Positions 1 through 8,375 of a DNA stretch of 44,790 nucleotides are shown piece by piece. The notes under the pieces are model-generated. The model was not told the DNA's origin and did not search any database. It saw only the letters and a program-made list of their open reading frames with translations. Location of the stretch: positions 1 to 44,790 of the forward strand of contig JAVBKW010000023.1 of NCBI GenBank assembly GCA_031553855.1. The letters are read 5' to 3'. The DNA is from RACS-047 sp031553855. Its GTDB lineage: Bacteria > Bacillota > Clostridia > Christensenellales > Pumilibacteraceae. Every line of letters begins with the position of its first letter. Position 1 is the stretch's first letter. The position numbers and the translations under genes were made by a program.

Positions 1-3000
1 ATTGCCTTCTATTACAGTTTGCTTTATTGAATTTATACGGCTGTCCGCTATTAAAGGATCGTATTCGTAATCGGTTGTGGCTATCATATCATAGTATTGG
101 CTTTCGCTTTTTTCAACCCTGCCCAGCAAATCCAGAGTATCCGTTGCGGACGCTGAATAATATCCGCTCATTGTCAGTTTTGTTTCGGTTTCGGAATTGT
201 CGAATTCATAAGTCAGGCCTTCTCCGCCGCCCATTCCAAAATCCGTTACGCTCTTGACGTTATTTCTTTCGTCATATGCATATGTCAGTATATCCTGCTC
301 AGTTCCGCCCGCTTGTTTCCCGCTTATTTTTAGTATATTCCCGTCTTTGTCCGTATAGCTCTTTTCTGTATAGCCGTTAGCGAAGTCTATCTGAGATTCA
401 TAACCCTGTTCAGTCTTATTATCTATATACTTTTCATATATACTTGAATTGACTAAACTTTTTGTTAGTTCACCATAACCGTTATAGTGGAAACCATAAT
501 TATTGTTATTATCCGACATTCCGGTAACTAATCCGGCAGTATAATCAACTGTATTTTTCAAAGACTTGCTGCCGGAGCTGATAGTTTGCTCCGCGCTGGC
601 TGTTCCGAATTCATTTGTACCCGTAACTTTAATTTTTGTTAATTTCCCGTTGGTGTACATATAATACTCTGAAATATTACGTTTTTCATCGGTCATTCTT
701 ATTAAATTACCTTTTGAATCATATTCGTATCCTATTGTTGCACTTCCCGAGGGACTTGACACGAATTGAGAGTATACTTCCCCTTTTGCATTTAAATTTT
801 TCTCTGAAGAGCTATTAGGAACGCCGAAATCCTGCACTTGTTTATAAAGCCTACCTTCTTCTGTAAAATATAAATAAGTTTTTCTTTTACTTCCGTCCTC
901 TATTAAAATGCATTGTTCCTCAAGCTTAAACTGACGGCTGTATCCTGACTCGGTAAGCATAACATCTTTAAAATATACGACTACTGAATTATCTGAATAG
1001 TCGAATTCAAGTTTAGCATTGATTAAACCGCTTTTGACGCGGAAACCGGAGCATGCGTACTGCCAATTTTTCTGCTGCCAATCAAAAACGGCTGAATATC
1101 TTTCCGTTGTTCCGTTTGAATATGACAGTACTGCGCAAAGCTCAAACTTCGCGTTTGTCAGCGGCCGCGAATAAACGGACTTTGCCAGCGCGCTGAAAAC
1201 ATAGCTTTTATCCGCTTCCAGATTCAGGCTTATACTCTGCTTGTCTCCGGCGTATAACACGCTCGGAATGTTTGTATTGCCTTGAAGAATGTTCAGCTGC
1301 GTTAAACTTGTAGATCCGTAAAAAGCCGTTTCATCAGTACTGCTTTTGGAATTGCCGGAATATTCTCCCGCCAAAAATTTAGTCTGACCGTTCTCAATTC
1401 TTTCGGCGAACACAGACTTGAATTCTCCGCCGGCGTTATACAAATAATTTACGACTATATCCGGCCGGTCCTGGTTGCAAACAATACTTCTCCCGTCTTC
1501 GTAGATAATGCTTGTCACGCTGCGCTTTTGATTTACCGCTTCTGCCTGAGTAAAATATTCTGTACCCTTTTCCGTAATACGTTTTGTTTTCGTGCTGACC
1601 GTTATTTTATTTATCCTGTGCTGCAAATTGGCAATTTCATAACCGTATCTTAATTCTTCGCCTGTACGGTCTGTAAATACATACTCGCCGTCAAGCTTTT
1701 CTATTGTAGCTTTTGACCCGTCCGGATATTCTATTTCATCGCGTTCACTTAACGGGTAATTATCATAATAACGATATTTTATTATTTCATCTCCGCATGC
1801 GATCGATATTAACTGGTTTGATTCATAAGTAAATACCGCGGTTCTGCCTGAACTATCCGTTACGGACATTATTCTGTAATTATTTGAACTGTCGCGGTCT
1901 ATTGTCAACGTTTGACCATACTTATCTTCAATTTTTATAAGCTTTTGTCCGTTTGTATGAAAAAACAGTTTGTTCCCTGTTGTATCTTTAATGTATTTTT
2001 GTCCGTCAACTTCAAAATATTCCATTGACTGGGTTTCATCGAGAATTTTTCCGGTTTTTTCATCGAAAGTAAACACATGGGGATGCAAATCAAAATCATA
2101 ATAGATGATTCTCGAGCTTTGATCGTAAGTGGTCGCATACGGAAAATCAGAAACATATGCATCTAAATTGCAGCGTTTATAATATCCCCAATGTATATCA
2201 AATGTGATGGCTATATTTAAAGGAATATTTCCGCCTTCCAAAGCTATTGCCTGATGCCTGAATTTATATAAACCCGTAAATAAATCTACGCTTCCTGTGC
2301 CTAAAGTACCAACATTGTGATTAATCGATTTGTCCCCTTTTCTTGCATTGTAATACTTATAATTAATTACCAGTACTGGTCTTTGCGACGACCACATGTT
2401 CATAATGCGTAAGCTTTTACTTTGCCAGTCCGAATAGCCATAACTTTGACATACTGCGAACCTGAAACATCTTTCTTCTAACGCTTTTGTAATATCAAAA
2501 AACAGGTATTTATTTTCTTCAATAGCTGTACTTACACATTGATCATAGATATTGTTGTTATATATAGGATTTATTGGAAATTCTTTTGCATAATCATCAT
2601 TTCTGAATTCCCAAGATTTAACGCCCATAATACAATATCTTAAAGATGTGTTCGGATAGAAGTTATTAACTACAGACATTCCGATTTGCGCCGAAACAAT
2701 ATCAAGACGGTTAGAAATATCCGGTATCTTAATTAATAAGTCCCAGCCATGTGAAATCTCTTCTATCGCATGTGTAATTGCCGCTGTACTATTACCTTGT
2801 CCGTTAGGCATGCTAATAAAATAGTCAAAAGGCTGCTCATAGCTTCCTTCACCGCCCATTTTAATGACCGGATCAATTTTTACGGGCAAAGCCGTTTGTT
2901 CGCAATTAATCCAAGAAGCATCAGCGGAAATTACAAAAATATAATTATCGATATTTTTTTCGTTTAACTCATAACAAATATTTCCGCTGGTTTTTCCCAA

Positions 3001-3690
3001 TGCGTCGACCATAACGGGCGACGGGATAATAAACACCGGTTCAGTCTGCTCATGATGCAATTGCGAATAAAAGTTTACACTTTTAAAATCATCAGACAAT
3101 ATTGCTCTAAGATTTTTTGTTTTGATTTTAAACAAAAATTTATAGTCGCTCTTTTTTTGATTTATTATAATGTTTTCCTTTATTCTATCCGGTAAAATAT
3201 TGTATTCTAAATCTGTTTCCGGAAAAACGTCTCTGTACAAAATTCCGCTGCTGAGTTTAACGGAAATGTTTTCGTCGTTTTCGTACATTCTTTCTGTTTC
3301 GGATATAATCTCTGCCTGAGATGCTGGATTCAGATCATCCGCGTAATCAACCCTTTCTCCTTCTTCGGCAGCAGATTTTCTGCTTAAAAGCTTCCACGTA
3401 AGCTTATGCTCACCTTTAGTCAGCTGCATCAGGTTCTTACCCGACATGTCCTTAGAAAACTTAGCTTTAAAGCTGTTATATTTATTCTCATAACCGCAAA
3501 AGTCGTCTTCATCCTTCGCAGCGGCTAAAACTAAATCGTTATCGATTTGCCTGTACTTTTTCTCACTTTCATTAAAGTAATGTATAGGCCCGCCGCTGAT
3601 AACAGCCTGGCAAGTACCGTCTGACATGTGAAAATGCTTTGTGCATTTATCTCGCATATTTTTATCTTCAAATAATCTTTTTGATTTCAT
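1..3690 (-). CDS. DNRLRE/YD-repeat (RHS-like) giant protein, 3' end outside window
   Basis: An uninterrupted frame begins with ATG at 3690, six bases after a good AAGGAG site, and runs off the left edge after 1230 codons without a stop, so the C-terminus is missing. The N-terminus (MKSKRLFEDKNMRDK) has no signal peptide. Residues around 260-280 (PVKIDPVIKMGGEG) begin a DNRLRE-type region, followed by a jelly-roll-like stretch. From about residue 500 the chain has YD/RHS-type motifs such as DSSGRTAVFTYESNQLISI and, near residue 990, YEYDSKGNLIRMTDEKRN. In this family the repeats form a shell around a variable C-terminal toxin or effector; that part cannot be seen here. It is the last gene of the phage-like leftward cassette and follows the leucine-rich-repeat gene. 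Secretion would need a phage-like or holin-dependent route, since no Sec signal is present. Family call is firm, function is inferred. Confidence 0.8.
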   Translation of the reverse strand, partial: MKSKRLFEDKNMRDKCTKHFHMSDGTCQAVISGGPIHYFNESEKKYRQIDNDLVLAAAKDEDDFCGYENKYNSFKAKFSKDMSGKNLMQLTKGEHKLTWKLLSRKSAAEEGERVDYADDLNPASQAEIISETERMYENDENISVKLSSGILYRDVFPETDLEYNILPDRIKENIIINQKKSDYKFLFKIKTKNLRAILSDDFKSVNFYSQLHHEQTEPVFIIPSPVMVDALGKTSGNICYELNEKNIDNYIFVISADASWINCEQTALPVKIDPVIKMGGEGSYEQPFDYFISMPNGQGNSTAAITHAIEEISHGWDLLIKIPDISNRLDIVSAQIGMSVVNNFYPNTSLRYCIMGVKSWEFRNDDYAKEFPINPIYNNNIYDQCVSTAIEENKYLFFDITKALEERCFRFAVCQSYGYSDWQSKSLRIMNMWSSQRPVLVINYKYYNARKGDKSINHNVGTLGTGSVDLFTGLYKFRHQAIALEGGNIPLNIAITFDIHWGYYKRCNLDAYVSDFPYATTYDQSSRIIYYDFDLHPHVFTFDEKTGKILDETQSMEYFEVDGQKYIKDTTGNKLFFHTNGQKLIKIEDKYGQTLTIDRDSSNNYRIMSVTDSSGRTAVFTYESNQLISIACGDEIIKYRYYDNYPLSERDEIEYPDGSKATIEKLDGEYVFTDRTGEELRYGYEIANLQHRINKITVSTKTKRITEKGTEYFTQAEAVNQKRSVTSIIYEDGRSIVCNQDRPDIVVNYLYNAGGEFKSVFAERIENGQTKFLAGEYSGNSKSSTDETAFYGSTSLTQLNILQGNTNIPSVLYAGDKQSISLNLEADKSYVFSALAKSVYSRPLTNAKFELCAVLSYSNGTTERYSAVFDWQQKNWQYACSGFRVKSGLINAKLEFDYSDNSVVVYFKDVMLTESGYSRQFKLEEQCILIEDGSKRKTYLYFTEEGRLYKQVQDFGVPNSSSEKNLNAKGEVYSQFVSSPSGSATIGYEYDSKGNLIRMTDEKRNISEYYMYTNGKLTKIKVTGTNEFGTASAEQTISSGSKSLKNTVDYTAGLVTGMSDNNNNYGFHYNGYGELTKSLVNSSIYEKYIDNKTEQGYESQIDFANGYTEKSYTDKDGNILKISGKQAGGTEQDILTYAYDERNNVKSVTDFGMGGGEGLTYEFDNSETETKLTMSGYYSASATDTLDLLGRVEKSESQYYDMIATTDYEYDPLIADSRINSIKQTVIEGN

Positions 3691-3730
3691 TTTTTTCTCC
3701 TTATTTTTAATTTTTACAACAGGATGCCAT

Positions 3731-3763
3731 GCCGGCGGAACTTCTCTAAACAATTCCGCCGGC
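3731..3763 (-). terminator. GC-rich hairpin between LRR and RHS genes
   Basis: A perfect 10-bp stem (GCCGGCGGAA / TTCCGCCGGC) closes a 13-base loop between the stop of the LRR gene and the ribosome site of the RHS gene. There is no U-run after it in the leftward direction, so it is more likely an mRNA-stabilising or partial attenuation structure than a full terminator. Confidence 0.5.
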
Positions 3764-3819
3764 CGCATCTGATGATGTTAATGTTTTTTTAACCTTTTTT
3801 AGTAAAGCATACTGTTTTT

Positions 3820-5277
3820 CTACTGTACAAGCTCGCTCATCGGCCTGATATGATTCGCATAAGCCGTCCAATTCGCAGCTGTTTTATATAAATCTACTGA
3901 CTCATCGGGCACATAAATTTTATAAGTGTTATTACTTTTTATAAAATTGTTATTAGCGGATAATGCCGGAGGATTTGTACTTTTAAGCACAATTTCCGAC
4001 AATCTATAGCAAAGATTGAAAATTGAATTTCCGATTGTAGTCATAGTTGAAGGGAAAACAATTCTGTCCAATGAATAGCATGCAGAAAATGCTTCATTGC
4101 CTATATTCATTAAACGTTCCGGTAAAATTAATGATGTTAATGAATAACAATTATAAAATGCATATGGGCCTATATTTGATACAAGCATTGGAAGCTTTAT
4201 TTCTTTAAGAGCATGACAATTGCAAAATGCTTTTGCTCCAATTTCAAGGCTCTTAGTTCCAATATTTAAAGTCTGCAATGAACGACACTCGTTAAATAAA
4301 TTTTCGTTGATTCTTACAACATTTGATGATAGCGTCATTTCTTTGAGCGCATAGCAATACTCAAATGCTCCAATTCCTATATAAAATACTTTGTTCTGCA
4401 TTTTTATATAACTCAGCGAATAGCAATGTTGAAATGCATATTCATAGATCAATTCCAAATTGGGCGGCAAAACAATTGATTCCAACGAAATGCAATATAG
4501 AAAAGTTTGATTTCCAATGCTATATAATTGACGCGGTAAAATTGCCTCATGCATTGCGTAGCAGCTATTAAATGCCCATGATGCGATAACTGAAACTTGA
4601 CCGGGAATGACCGCACATTGTAGTGAATAGCAATATACAAACGCGCCGTGATTTATGTTCGTTATGTGCTGTGGTATTGTAACTACTTTTAGCGATTGGC
4701 AATTAGCAAATGTATAGTTTGCAATACCGCCTACACTATTGCCCAAATAAGCAGCTTGCAAAATGTTTTTATATTGAGCTGCATTAGTAAAAATACCAGT
4801 CGAAACATCGTTGTGTCCCAATGTATAGGTACTGCTGTCCGAAATTATTACCTCATAGCTTCCATATTGAGAATAGTTTAAAGTTACGTTTTGAATGCCG
4901 CTATAAGTTGTGATTTGCGATCCGTTTCCAAGATCAATGGTCATGGGCGTTGAAGACAATTTATACACAAGAAGCTTAGGCGATAATCCGGTTGCTTCAT
5001 TTAATGTAATAAACAGATGGGTTTTTCCGTCCGCAGGAATCCATACCGCGCCTATATCAATATCCGAAGTGACATTTGTATAGTCATTATTCCAGCCCTG
5101 AAAGGTTAGCGCAGGACGTGTAGTGCATGCCGTTGAATAATCCGGCAAATCAGGCGGCGTTGCGTTATCTCCTCTGACAACCATTTCAGTTTTCAGCACA
5201 GTACCGTCAAAATCGATAAACCTTACTTTGTATCCGACAGCCATAACCGAACCTTTTTTGTATATCATCGTCTGCAT
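3820..5277 (-). CDS. BspA-type leucine-rich repeat (LRR_5) protein, phage tail-tip-like
   Basis: The protein (485 aa) has an N-terminal InlB/Listeria-Bacteroides-like unit (residues ~15-85, ending FQGWNNDYTNVTSDIDIGAV), then a PKD-like beta region (~90-150). Next come about a dozen LRR_5 repeats of about 23 residues with the theme 'aFxxCySLxxIxLPxxlxxIgxxA' (~165-440), and a closing YKIYVPDE segment typical of BspA-like chains. There is no signal peptide or anchor. The start overlaps the stop of the upstream tail-like gene by one base (TAATG), suggesting translational coupling. A second start (MAVGYKV, 5244) has AAAAGG seven bases upstream and may be the true one. LRR_5 chains mediate binding to host or cell surfaces. 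The N-terminal arrangement and the neighbours suggest a phage tail-tip/receptor-binding or adhesin role, which is inference. Confidence 0.8.
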   Translation of the reverse strand: MQTMIYKKGSVMAVGYKVRFIDFDGTVLKTEMVVRGDNATPPDLPDYSTACTTRPALTFQGWNNDYTNVTSDIDIGAVWIPADGKTHLFITLNEATGLSPKLLVYKLSSTPMTIDLGNGSQITTYSGIQNVTLNYSQYGSYEVIISDSSTYTLGHNDVSTGIFTNAAQYKNILQAAYLGNSVGGIANYTFANCQSLKVVTIPQHITNINHGAFVYCYSLQCAVIPGQVSVIASWAFNSCYAMHEAILPRQLYSIGNQTFLYCISLESIVLPPNLELIYEYAFQHCYSLSYIKMQNKVFYIGIGAFEYCYALKEMTLSSNVVRINENLFNECRSLQTLNIGTKSLEIGAKAFCNCHALKEIKLPMLVSNIGPYAFYNCYSLTSLILPERLMNIGNEAFSACYSLDRIVFPSTMTTIGNSIFNLCYRLSEIVLKSTNPPALSANNNFIKSNNTYKIYVPDESVDLYKTAANWTAYANHIRPMSELVQ

Positions 5278-5774
5278 TATTTTACTTCTCCTCTCAAAAT
5301 AATTATTAAGTCCGACTGCGGTTCTATCGTGACGTCAAAAGTAATAGTCTGCATTTCGCTGTCTATTGCCACAATTATCAATTCTGAATCTGCTACAGCC
5401 ATAATGTTTGCTCTGGATGTTGGCATTGGCAGCCCCATATCTATGCTCTTTGTAAGATTAAGATCTGGTTCTGAAATAACTTGCCTATTATTAATCCAAT
5501 TGGCAGCGCTTAAAACAATCATTTTGTCAAGCTTGCTGCCATCGGCAGCTAATGCTGTGTTAGCTCTCGCTAAAGCGGTATTTGCAATATTTTCAATTTC
5601 GATAAATGTTTCCGCAGTAATTTTCGTCCCTTCTTGACCGCCCACTACGCATTCAAGCGGGTCGCGCTCAATTAAGACAAGCTGTTCTTCTCCTGTAATA
5701 TTACCGTTTGTATCCAAAATTTTAAGCCTTCTTAAATTAGGCTTCTCTGATACTCTGTTGTTAAAATTTTCCAT
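5277..5774 (-). CDS. Short tail-fibre/baseplate-like protein
   Basis: A 165-aa protein with a strong site (AAGGAG, seven bases before ATG). The N-terminal third (NRVSEKPNLRRLKIL ... GQEGTKITAETFIEIE) resembles the adaptor at the start of many Bacillota phage tail-fibre or upper-baseplate proteins ('...EGTPLNAxNL...'). It is followed by an Ala-rich helical stretch (ANTALARANTALAADGSK, ~85-105) and a small beta domain (~107-165: MIVLSAANWINNRQVIS ... ITFDVTIEPQSDLIIIL) like the distal domain of such fibres. It is translationally coupled to the LRR gene. Known families suggest attachment of the LRR and RHS proteins to a particle; no other tail gene is visible, so the particle itself is hypothetical. 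Confidence 0.6.
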   Translation of the reverse strand: MENFNNRVSEKPNLRRLKILDTNGNITGEEQLVLIERDPLECVVGGQEGTKITAETFIEIENIANTALARANTALAADGSKLDKMIVLSAANWINNRQVISEPDLNLTKSIDMGLPMPTSRANIMAVADSELIIVAIDSEMQTITFDVTIEPQSDLIIILRGEVK

Positions 5775-5840
5775 TATTTGTTCTCCTTATATTTTAAATA
5801 TTTATTGTTTTTATTTTCATCTTAAACCAAGATAAACGTG

Positions 5841-5927
5841 CTATATTTTCTTGCGTCCGCTGCGCATACAGACCACGTTGTTTTTTTGCGTAAATTTCTG
5901 TCCACCCTTTTTGAAATGTAAATACAT
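5841..5927 (-). CDS. Possible 28-aa peptide (MYLHFKKGGQKF...)
   Basis: Between holin and tail-like gene a short frame starts with ATG six bases after AAGAG and ends at TAG; the peptide is basic (many Lys/Arg, 2 Met, 1 Cys). It occupies the slot where phage operons often carry a tiny XkdX-like protein, but no family motif is recognised. It may be chance. Confidence 0.2.
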   Translation of the reverse strand: MYLHFKKGGQKFTQKNNVVCMRSGRKKI

Positions 5928-5939
5928 TAATTGCTCTTT

Positions 5940-6269
5940 TTAAAATACTCTTTTATTAACTTGTTTGCTCAACTCAACCAGTTTCTCAATCTTCTCCGAT
6001 ACGCTTTCAATATTGAAATCAATATCGTTTTCGATCGCGAATTGGTTTGCTTTTGTGAGCACATATTCTTTCTTCTCTGCGCCGCTGTAGTGCAGGAACT
6101 GTTCGGCGCTCTCGATCAGCGGGATTATCGCGTTGCTGAGTTTGATGTTGTTTTCCGTTTTAAGCTTTTCTTTCAGCTTGCGGAAAAACTTGATCGCAAA
6201 CGTCAGAGTTGTGATAAGCAGGCTTAAAGCCGTTCCTGCGATCGAGCATAATATTTCTAAATTCTCCAT
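5940..6269 (-). CDS. LLH-family phage holin
   Basis: A 109-aa protein with one N-terminal membrane segment (residues ~5-28, ILCSIAGTALSLLITTLTFA), a basic turn (KFFRKLKEKLK), and a long amphipathic helical tail. The region AIIPLIESAEQFLHYSG-AEKKEYVLTKANQFA matches the characteristic middle of LL-H/phage_holin_6_1 holins. Length is typical (about 100-130 aa). AGGAG lies eight bases before ATG. In phages such proteins form the membrane hole for lysin release. No lysin gene is present next to it, so here it may serve export or be a remnant. It is the first intact gene of the leftward cassette. Confidence 0.8.
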   Translation of the reverse strand: MENLEILCSIAGTALSLLITTLTFAIKFFRKLKEKLKTENNIKLSNAIIPLIESAEQFLHYSGAEKKEYVLTKANQFAIENDIDFNIESVSEKIEKLVELSKQVNKRVF

Positions 6270-6297
6270 TTTTTCATCTCCTTTTTGTTTTTATCTA

Positions 6298-6363
6298 TAT
6301 AAAAAAGACGGCAAGCGGTTTTAGAAGCCTGTACACTGCTTCTTGTAACCGTTTGCCGTCTTT
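6298..6363 (-). terminator. Long hairpin with U-run just before the holin gene
   Basis: On the minus strand a 17-base arm (AAAGACGGCAAACGGTT) pairs with 6304-6320 with one G-U pair. A second inner stem (AGAAGC/GCTTCT) sits in the loop, and a run of six U follows. This has the form of an intrinsic terminator placed inside the leader between the Com-like pseudogene and the holin. It may act as an attenuator for the cassette. Confidence 0.7.
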
Positions 6364-6501
6364 ACTGCCCTCGCTTTCGGGGTCTTTTCTTAGCAAATTT
6401 TATTATTCTTATGTGTCTACTTTTATTATATCATATTGCGAAAGCGTATTGTCAAATTTTGTTCCGCACTTTTTTTTGAATGAAAATAATTAAAGTATTA
6501 T

Positions 6502-6674
6502 TTAACCAATTTTTTTGAGCGGTTCGCCGAAGGGTTCCGTACTTAAAATAACCTTTTCTTTTTCGATCTTCACGCTGACTAATTTTCCGCACTTATTACA
6601 TTTCAGCTTTACTTGACTGCCTTCGGTACCTTCCAATAGTCTTCCGCCGCACGACGACAATTAATGTATGTCAA
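6502..6674 (-). pseudogene. Com-like zinc-finger protein, one-base deletion
   Basis: A TTG start (eight bases after AGAAGGAG) reads LTYINCRR, but then the frame is lost. Resuming one base out of phase gives CGGRLLEGTEGSQVK-LKCNKCGKLVSVKIEKEK and a stop at 6502. Joined, this is a 57-residue two-CxxC zinc finger of the Mu Com type (INCRxCGGRLL ... LKCNKCGK). The span is 173 bases where 174 would be in frame, consistent with a single missing base in the TGTCGTCGTGCGGC stretch. It could be a true inactivating mutation, a sequencing error or programmed frameshifting. Com proteins accompany phage late genes, fitting the cassette. Confidence 0.6.
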
Positions 6675-6751
6675 TGTTTTTTCTCCTTCTTCACTAATAT
6701 TTAAAACGCTCTAATAATTTGAAACTAATATTATTTGCGCTTCATATTTAT

Positions 6752-6780
6752 ATATTAGCACATCAAATACAGCTTGTCAA
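6752..6780 (-). promoter_or_regulatory. Sigma-A promoter of the phage-like cassette
   Basis: TTGACA, 17 bases, TAATAT on the minus strand, about 80 bases before the Com-like start. The -35 is a perfect consensus. No other promoter of this quality lies between here and the RHS gene, so it probably drives the whole cassette. Confidence 0.7.
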
Positions 6781-7383
6781 GAGTTTTTCTAATATATTTT
6801 AAAATAATTTTTGAATATTTAAAATATATTTGTTAAACTTATTTATAAAAATTTATGCTATAAATAAAATTAAGTATTTAAAAGAAAAAATGCCGTATAC
6901 ACTAAGCCGATATTGCTGAAAAATTCGAAGTTACACAAGGCAATATTTTCAATATGGGAAACAGATGATATTTTTTTAAACGTATATTGTGCCTCTGCTT
7001 ATCTAATGGTCAGCCTTAATGCAAAATAAAAAATCCGGAGATTAATAAAATGATTGATAACAAAAGACAATGTTATAGATCTCGATAACCTATTACAATT
7101 GACATCTGATAGTACATTAAATTAAAGATTTACGAACTTGCTGTTTGCTTTTATTCGGTGTCCCTAAGAATGTCTTACTCCCAAAGCGTTTTTGCGTCGC
7201 TTTTTTCCGCTCCCGAAAAAGCGACACCTTTGATACAAGAAAAAAGTCTCGTTTTTTCACTAAAAACCTCGTTTGAATAAATAATAATCTTTATCCCAAA
7301 ACTAAATGCAATTTAAACATAAAAATCCAAATGCGGTTTAAAAAAAAGAAAAGCAATCCTATATAAAGACTGCTTTTGTTGTT
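6781..7383. other. AT-rich intergenic region with decayed fragments
   Basis: No intact gene is seen. Around 6890-6970 (+) a broken reading frame gives ADIAEKFEVTQGNIFNMGNR, which resembles a helix-turn-helix fragment, with an ATG (MPYTL) one base out of frame upstream. A hairpin at 7196-7225 has 10-bp arms (GTCGCTTTTT / AAAAAGCGAC). On the minus strand around 7125-7245 a short Lys/Arg-rich frame (RERKKATQKRFGSK...) is open but lacks a start. The region reads as old, eroded mobile DNA between the phage-like cassette and mazEF. Confidence 0.4.
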
Positions 7384-7734
7384 TTATTTGTAGAACCCTA
7401 AGGATATGAGTATCGCCCTGTCGATCCGCTGCATAGTGCCGCCATCGACTTCGCCTACTTTTTCCTTTAAGCGGCGTTTATCGAGGGTTCTGATTTGTTC
7501 GAGTAATATAACGGAATCTCTGGGAAGCCCGAAGGAGCCTTGGCTGACTTCTATGTGAGTGGGCAGCTTTGCTTTTGTAAGCTGGCTTGTAACGGCGCAG
7601 GCGATCACCGTAGGCGAATATTTATTTCCGATGTCGTTTTGTATGATCAAAACCGGACGCACGCCGCCCTGTTCAGAGCCTATAACGGGGCTTAGGTCCG
7701 CATAATATATTTCTCCGCGTTTTACGTTTTCCAT
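7384..7734 (-). CDS. mazF: MazF/EndoA-family mRNA interferase toxin
   Basis: A 116-aa protein with the complete PemK/MazF fold signature: VKRGEIYYADLSPVIGSEQGG at the start, RPVLIIQND, the central SPTVIACAVTSQ strand, LPTHIEV, and the C-terminal LLEQIRTLDKRRL ... ALLISLG-like helix. The conserved Arg and Thr of the EndoA active site (GGVRPVLII; AVTSQ) are present. These ribosome-independent ribonucleases cut mRNA at short motifs and are neutralised by a co-encoded antitoxin, here 25 bases upstream. Length is that of B. subtilis NdoA. The gene follows GAGAGA-type ribosome site and shares its transcript with the antitoxin. Confidence in family is very high; the cut specificity cannot be read. 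Confidence 0.95.
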   Translation of the reverse strand: MENVKRGEIYYADLSPVIGSEQGGVRPVLIIQNDIGNKYSPTVIACAVTSQLTKAKLPTHIEVSQGSFGLPRDSVILLEQIRTLDKRRLKEKVGEVDGGTMQRIDRAILISLGFYK

Positions 7735-7759
7735 TTATCTCTCTCTTCTTATGCTAAAA

Positions 7760-7963
7760 TTAAAGATTCGCCCAATCGAGGTTAATATCCCCGCACTCGG
7801 CGTAACCCTTTTGCGTATCTTCACTATCCAATATATGAGCTGAAATAGTAAAACGACTCAAAACTTCAGCGATTAACTGCTCGATAGTTAAATTCTTTGC
7901 CTTTGCGTTGTCGGTTAATATCCTGTTCAATTCGTCCGATACCTCGATCCAGTATTTTATCAT
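7760..7963 (-). CDS. mazE: MazE/EndoAI-like antitoxin
   Basis: A 67-aa protein directly upstream of mazF, with an AGGAG site before ATG. The N-terminal half (IEVSDELNRILTDNAKAKNLTIEQLIAEVL) has the ribbon-helix-helix pattern. The C-terminal tail KGYAECGDINLDWANL matches the toxin-binding tail of EndoAI antitoxins ('GYxxMxxINLxxAxE'). It should bind MazF and its own promoter. It is shorter than B. subtilis EndoAI but complete. Confidence 0.85.
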   Translation of the reverse strand: MIKYWIEVSDELNRILTDNAKAKNLTIEQLIAEVLSRFTISAHILDSEDTQKGYAECGDINLDWANL

Positions 7964-8083
7964 TTGTATTTTCTCCTGTTTTTGGTTTTATAAACGTAGT
8001 ATTTACAATTTTTGTATAAAAATATACCGCTAAACAAAGTTTGCACTTTGTCTTGCGTTTAAAAAAGTTTTAAAAAAGAAAGT

Positions 8084-8314
8084 GCTGTCTCAATAAGGGG
8101 TCATACACGGGTTACGTACGGCAAAACGACTCAATAACAACTTCGTTGTTGGCGTTCGCGCTGCGCGCTCGGCTAAGCGAGTACGTCCATGTACACTCAA
8201 TCGTCGTTTTGCCGTCTGTTGCCCGTCTCTAACCCCTTCTTGAAACAGCCTACTAACACAACAAACAAGAAAAAAGGGGCTGTCTCACGAGTTTTTTTCT
8301 CGTGAGACAGCCCC
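8084..8314. repeat. Composite inverted-repeat element, copy 1
   Basis: The element starts with GCTGTCTCAATAAGGGGTC and contains two long imperfect arms, both including ACGGCAAAACGAC, around a short core. It then has a spacer and ends in a perfect 16-bp hairpin (8276-8314). A second copy lies at 12290-12485 in the opposite orientation. This copy carries about 42 extra bases in the core, holding GCGTTCGCGCTGCGCGCTCG. There is no open frame, so it is a non-autonomous (MITE-like or folded-RNA) repeat. Confidence 0.85.
8276..8314 (-). terminator. Terminator of the recX-peptidase-nnrD operon
   Basis: Perfect 16-bp stem (GGGGCTGTCTCACGAG and its complement), 7-base loop, followed leftward by CCCCTTTTTTCTTG. 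It lies about 60 bases after the nnrD stop and is the terminal part of the composite repeat. Confidence 0.9.
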
Positions 8315-8375
8315 ATCTACGCTTTTTACTTATAGAAAAATATTGATGGTGAATTTTTTAAACGGGTTTTGAAAA

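Noticed and set aside
6298..6460. Riboswitch before the holin
   Set aside because: The hairpin and a CCCCGAAAGCGAGGG stem are clear, but no conserved core of a known riboswitch class could be recognised; kept only as a terminator-like structure.
8084..8314. Insertion sequence
   Set aside because: No transposase frame in either copy; listed as a non-autonomous repeat.
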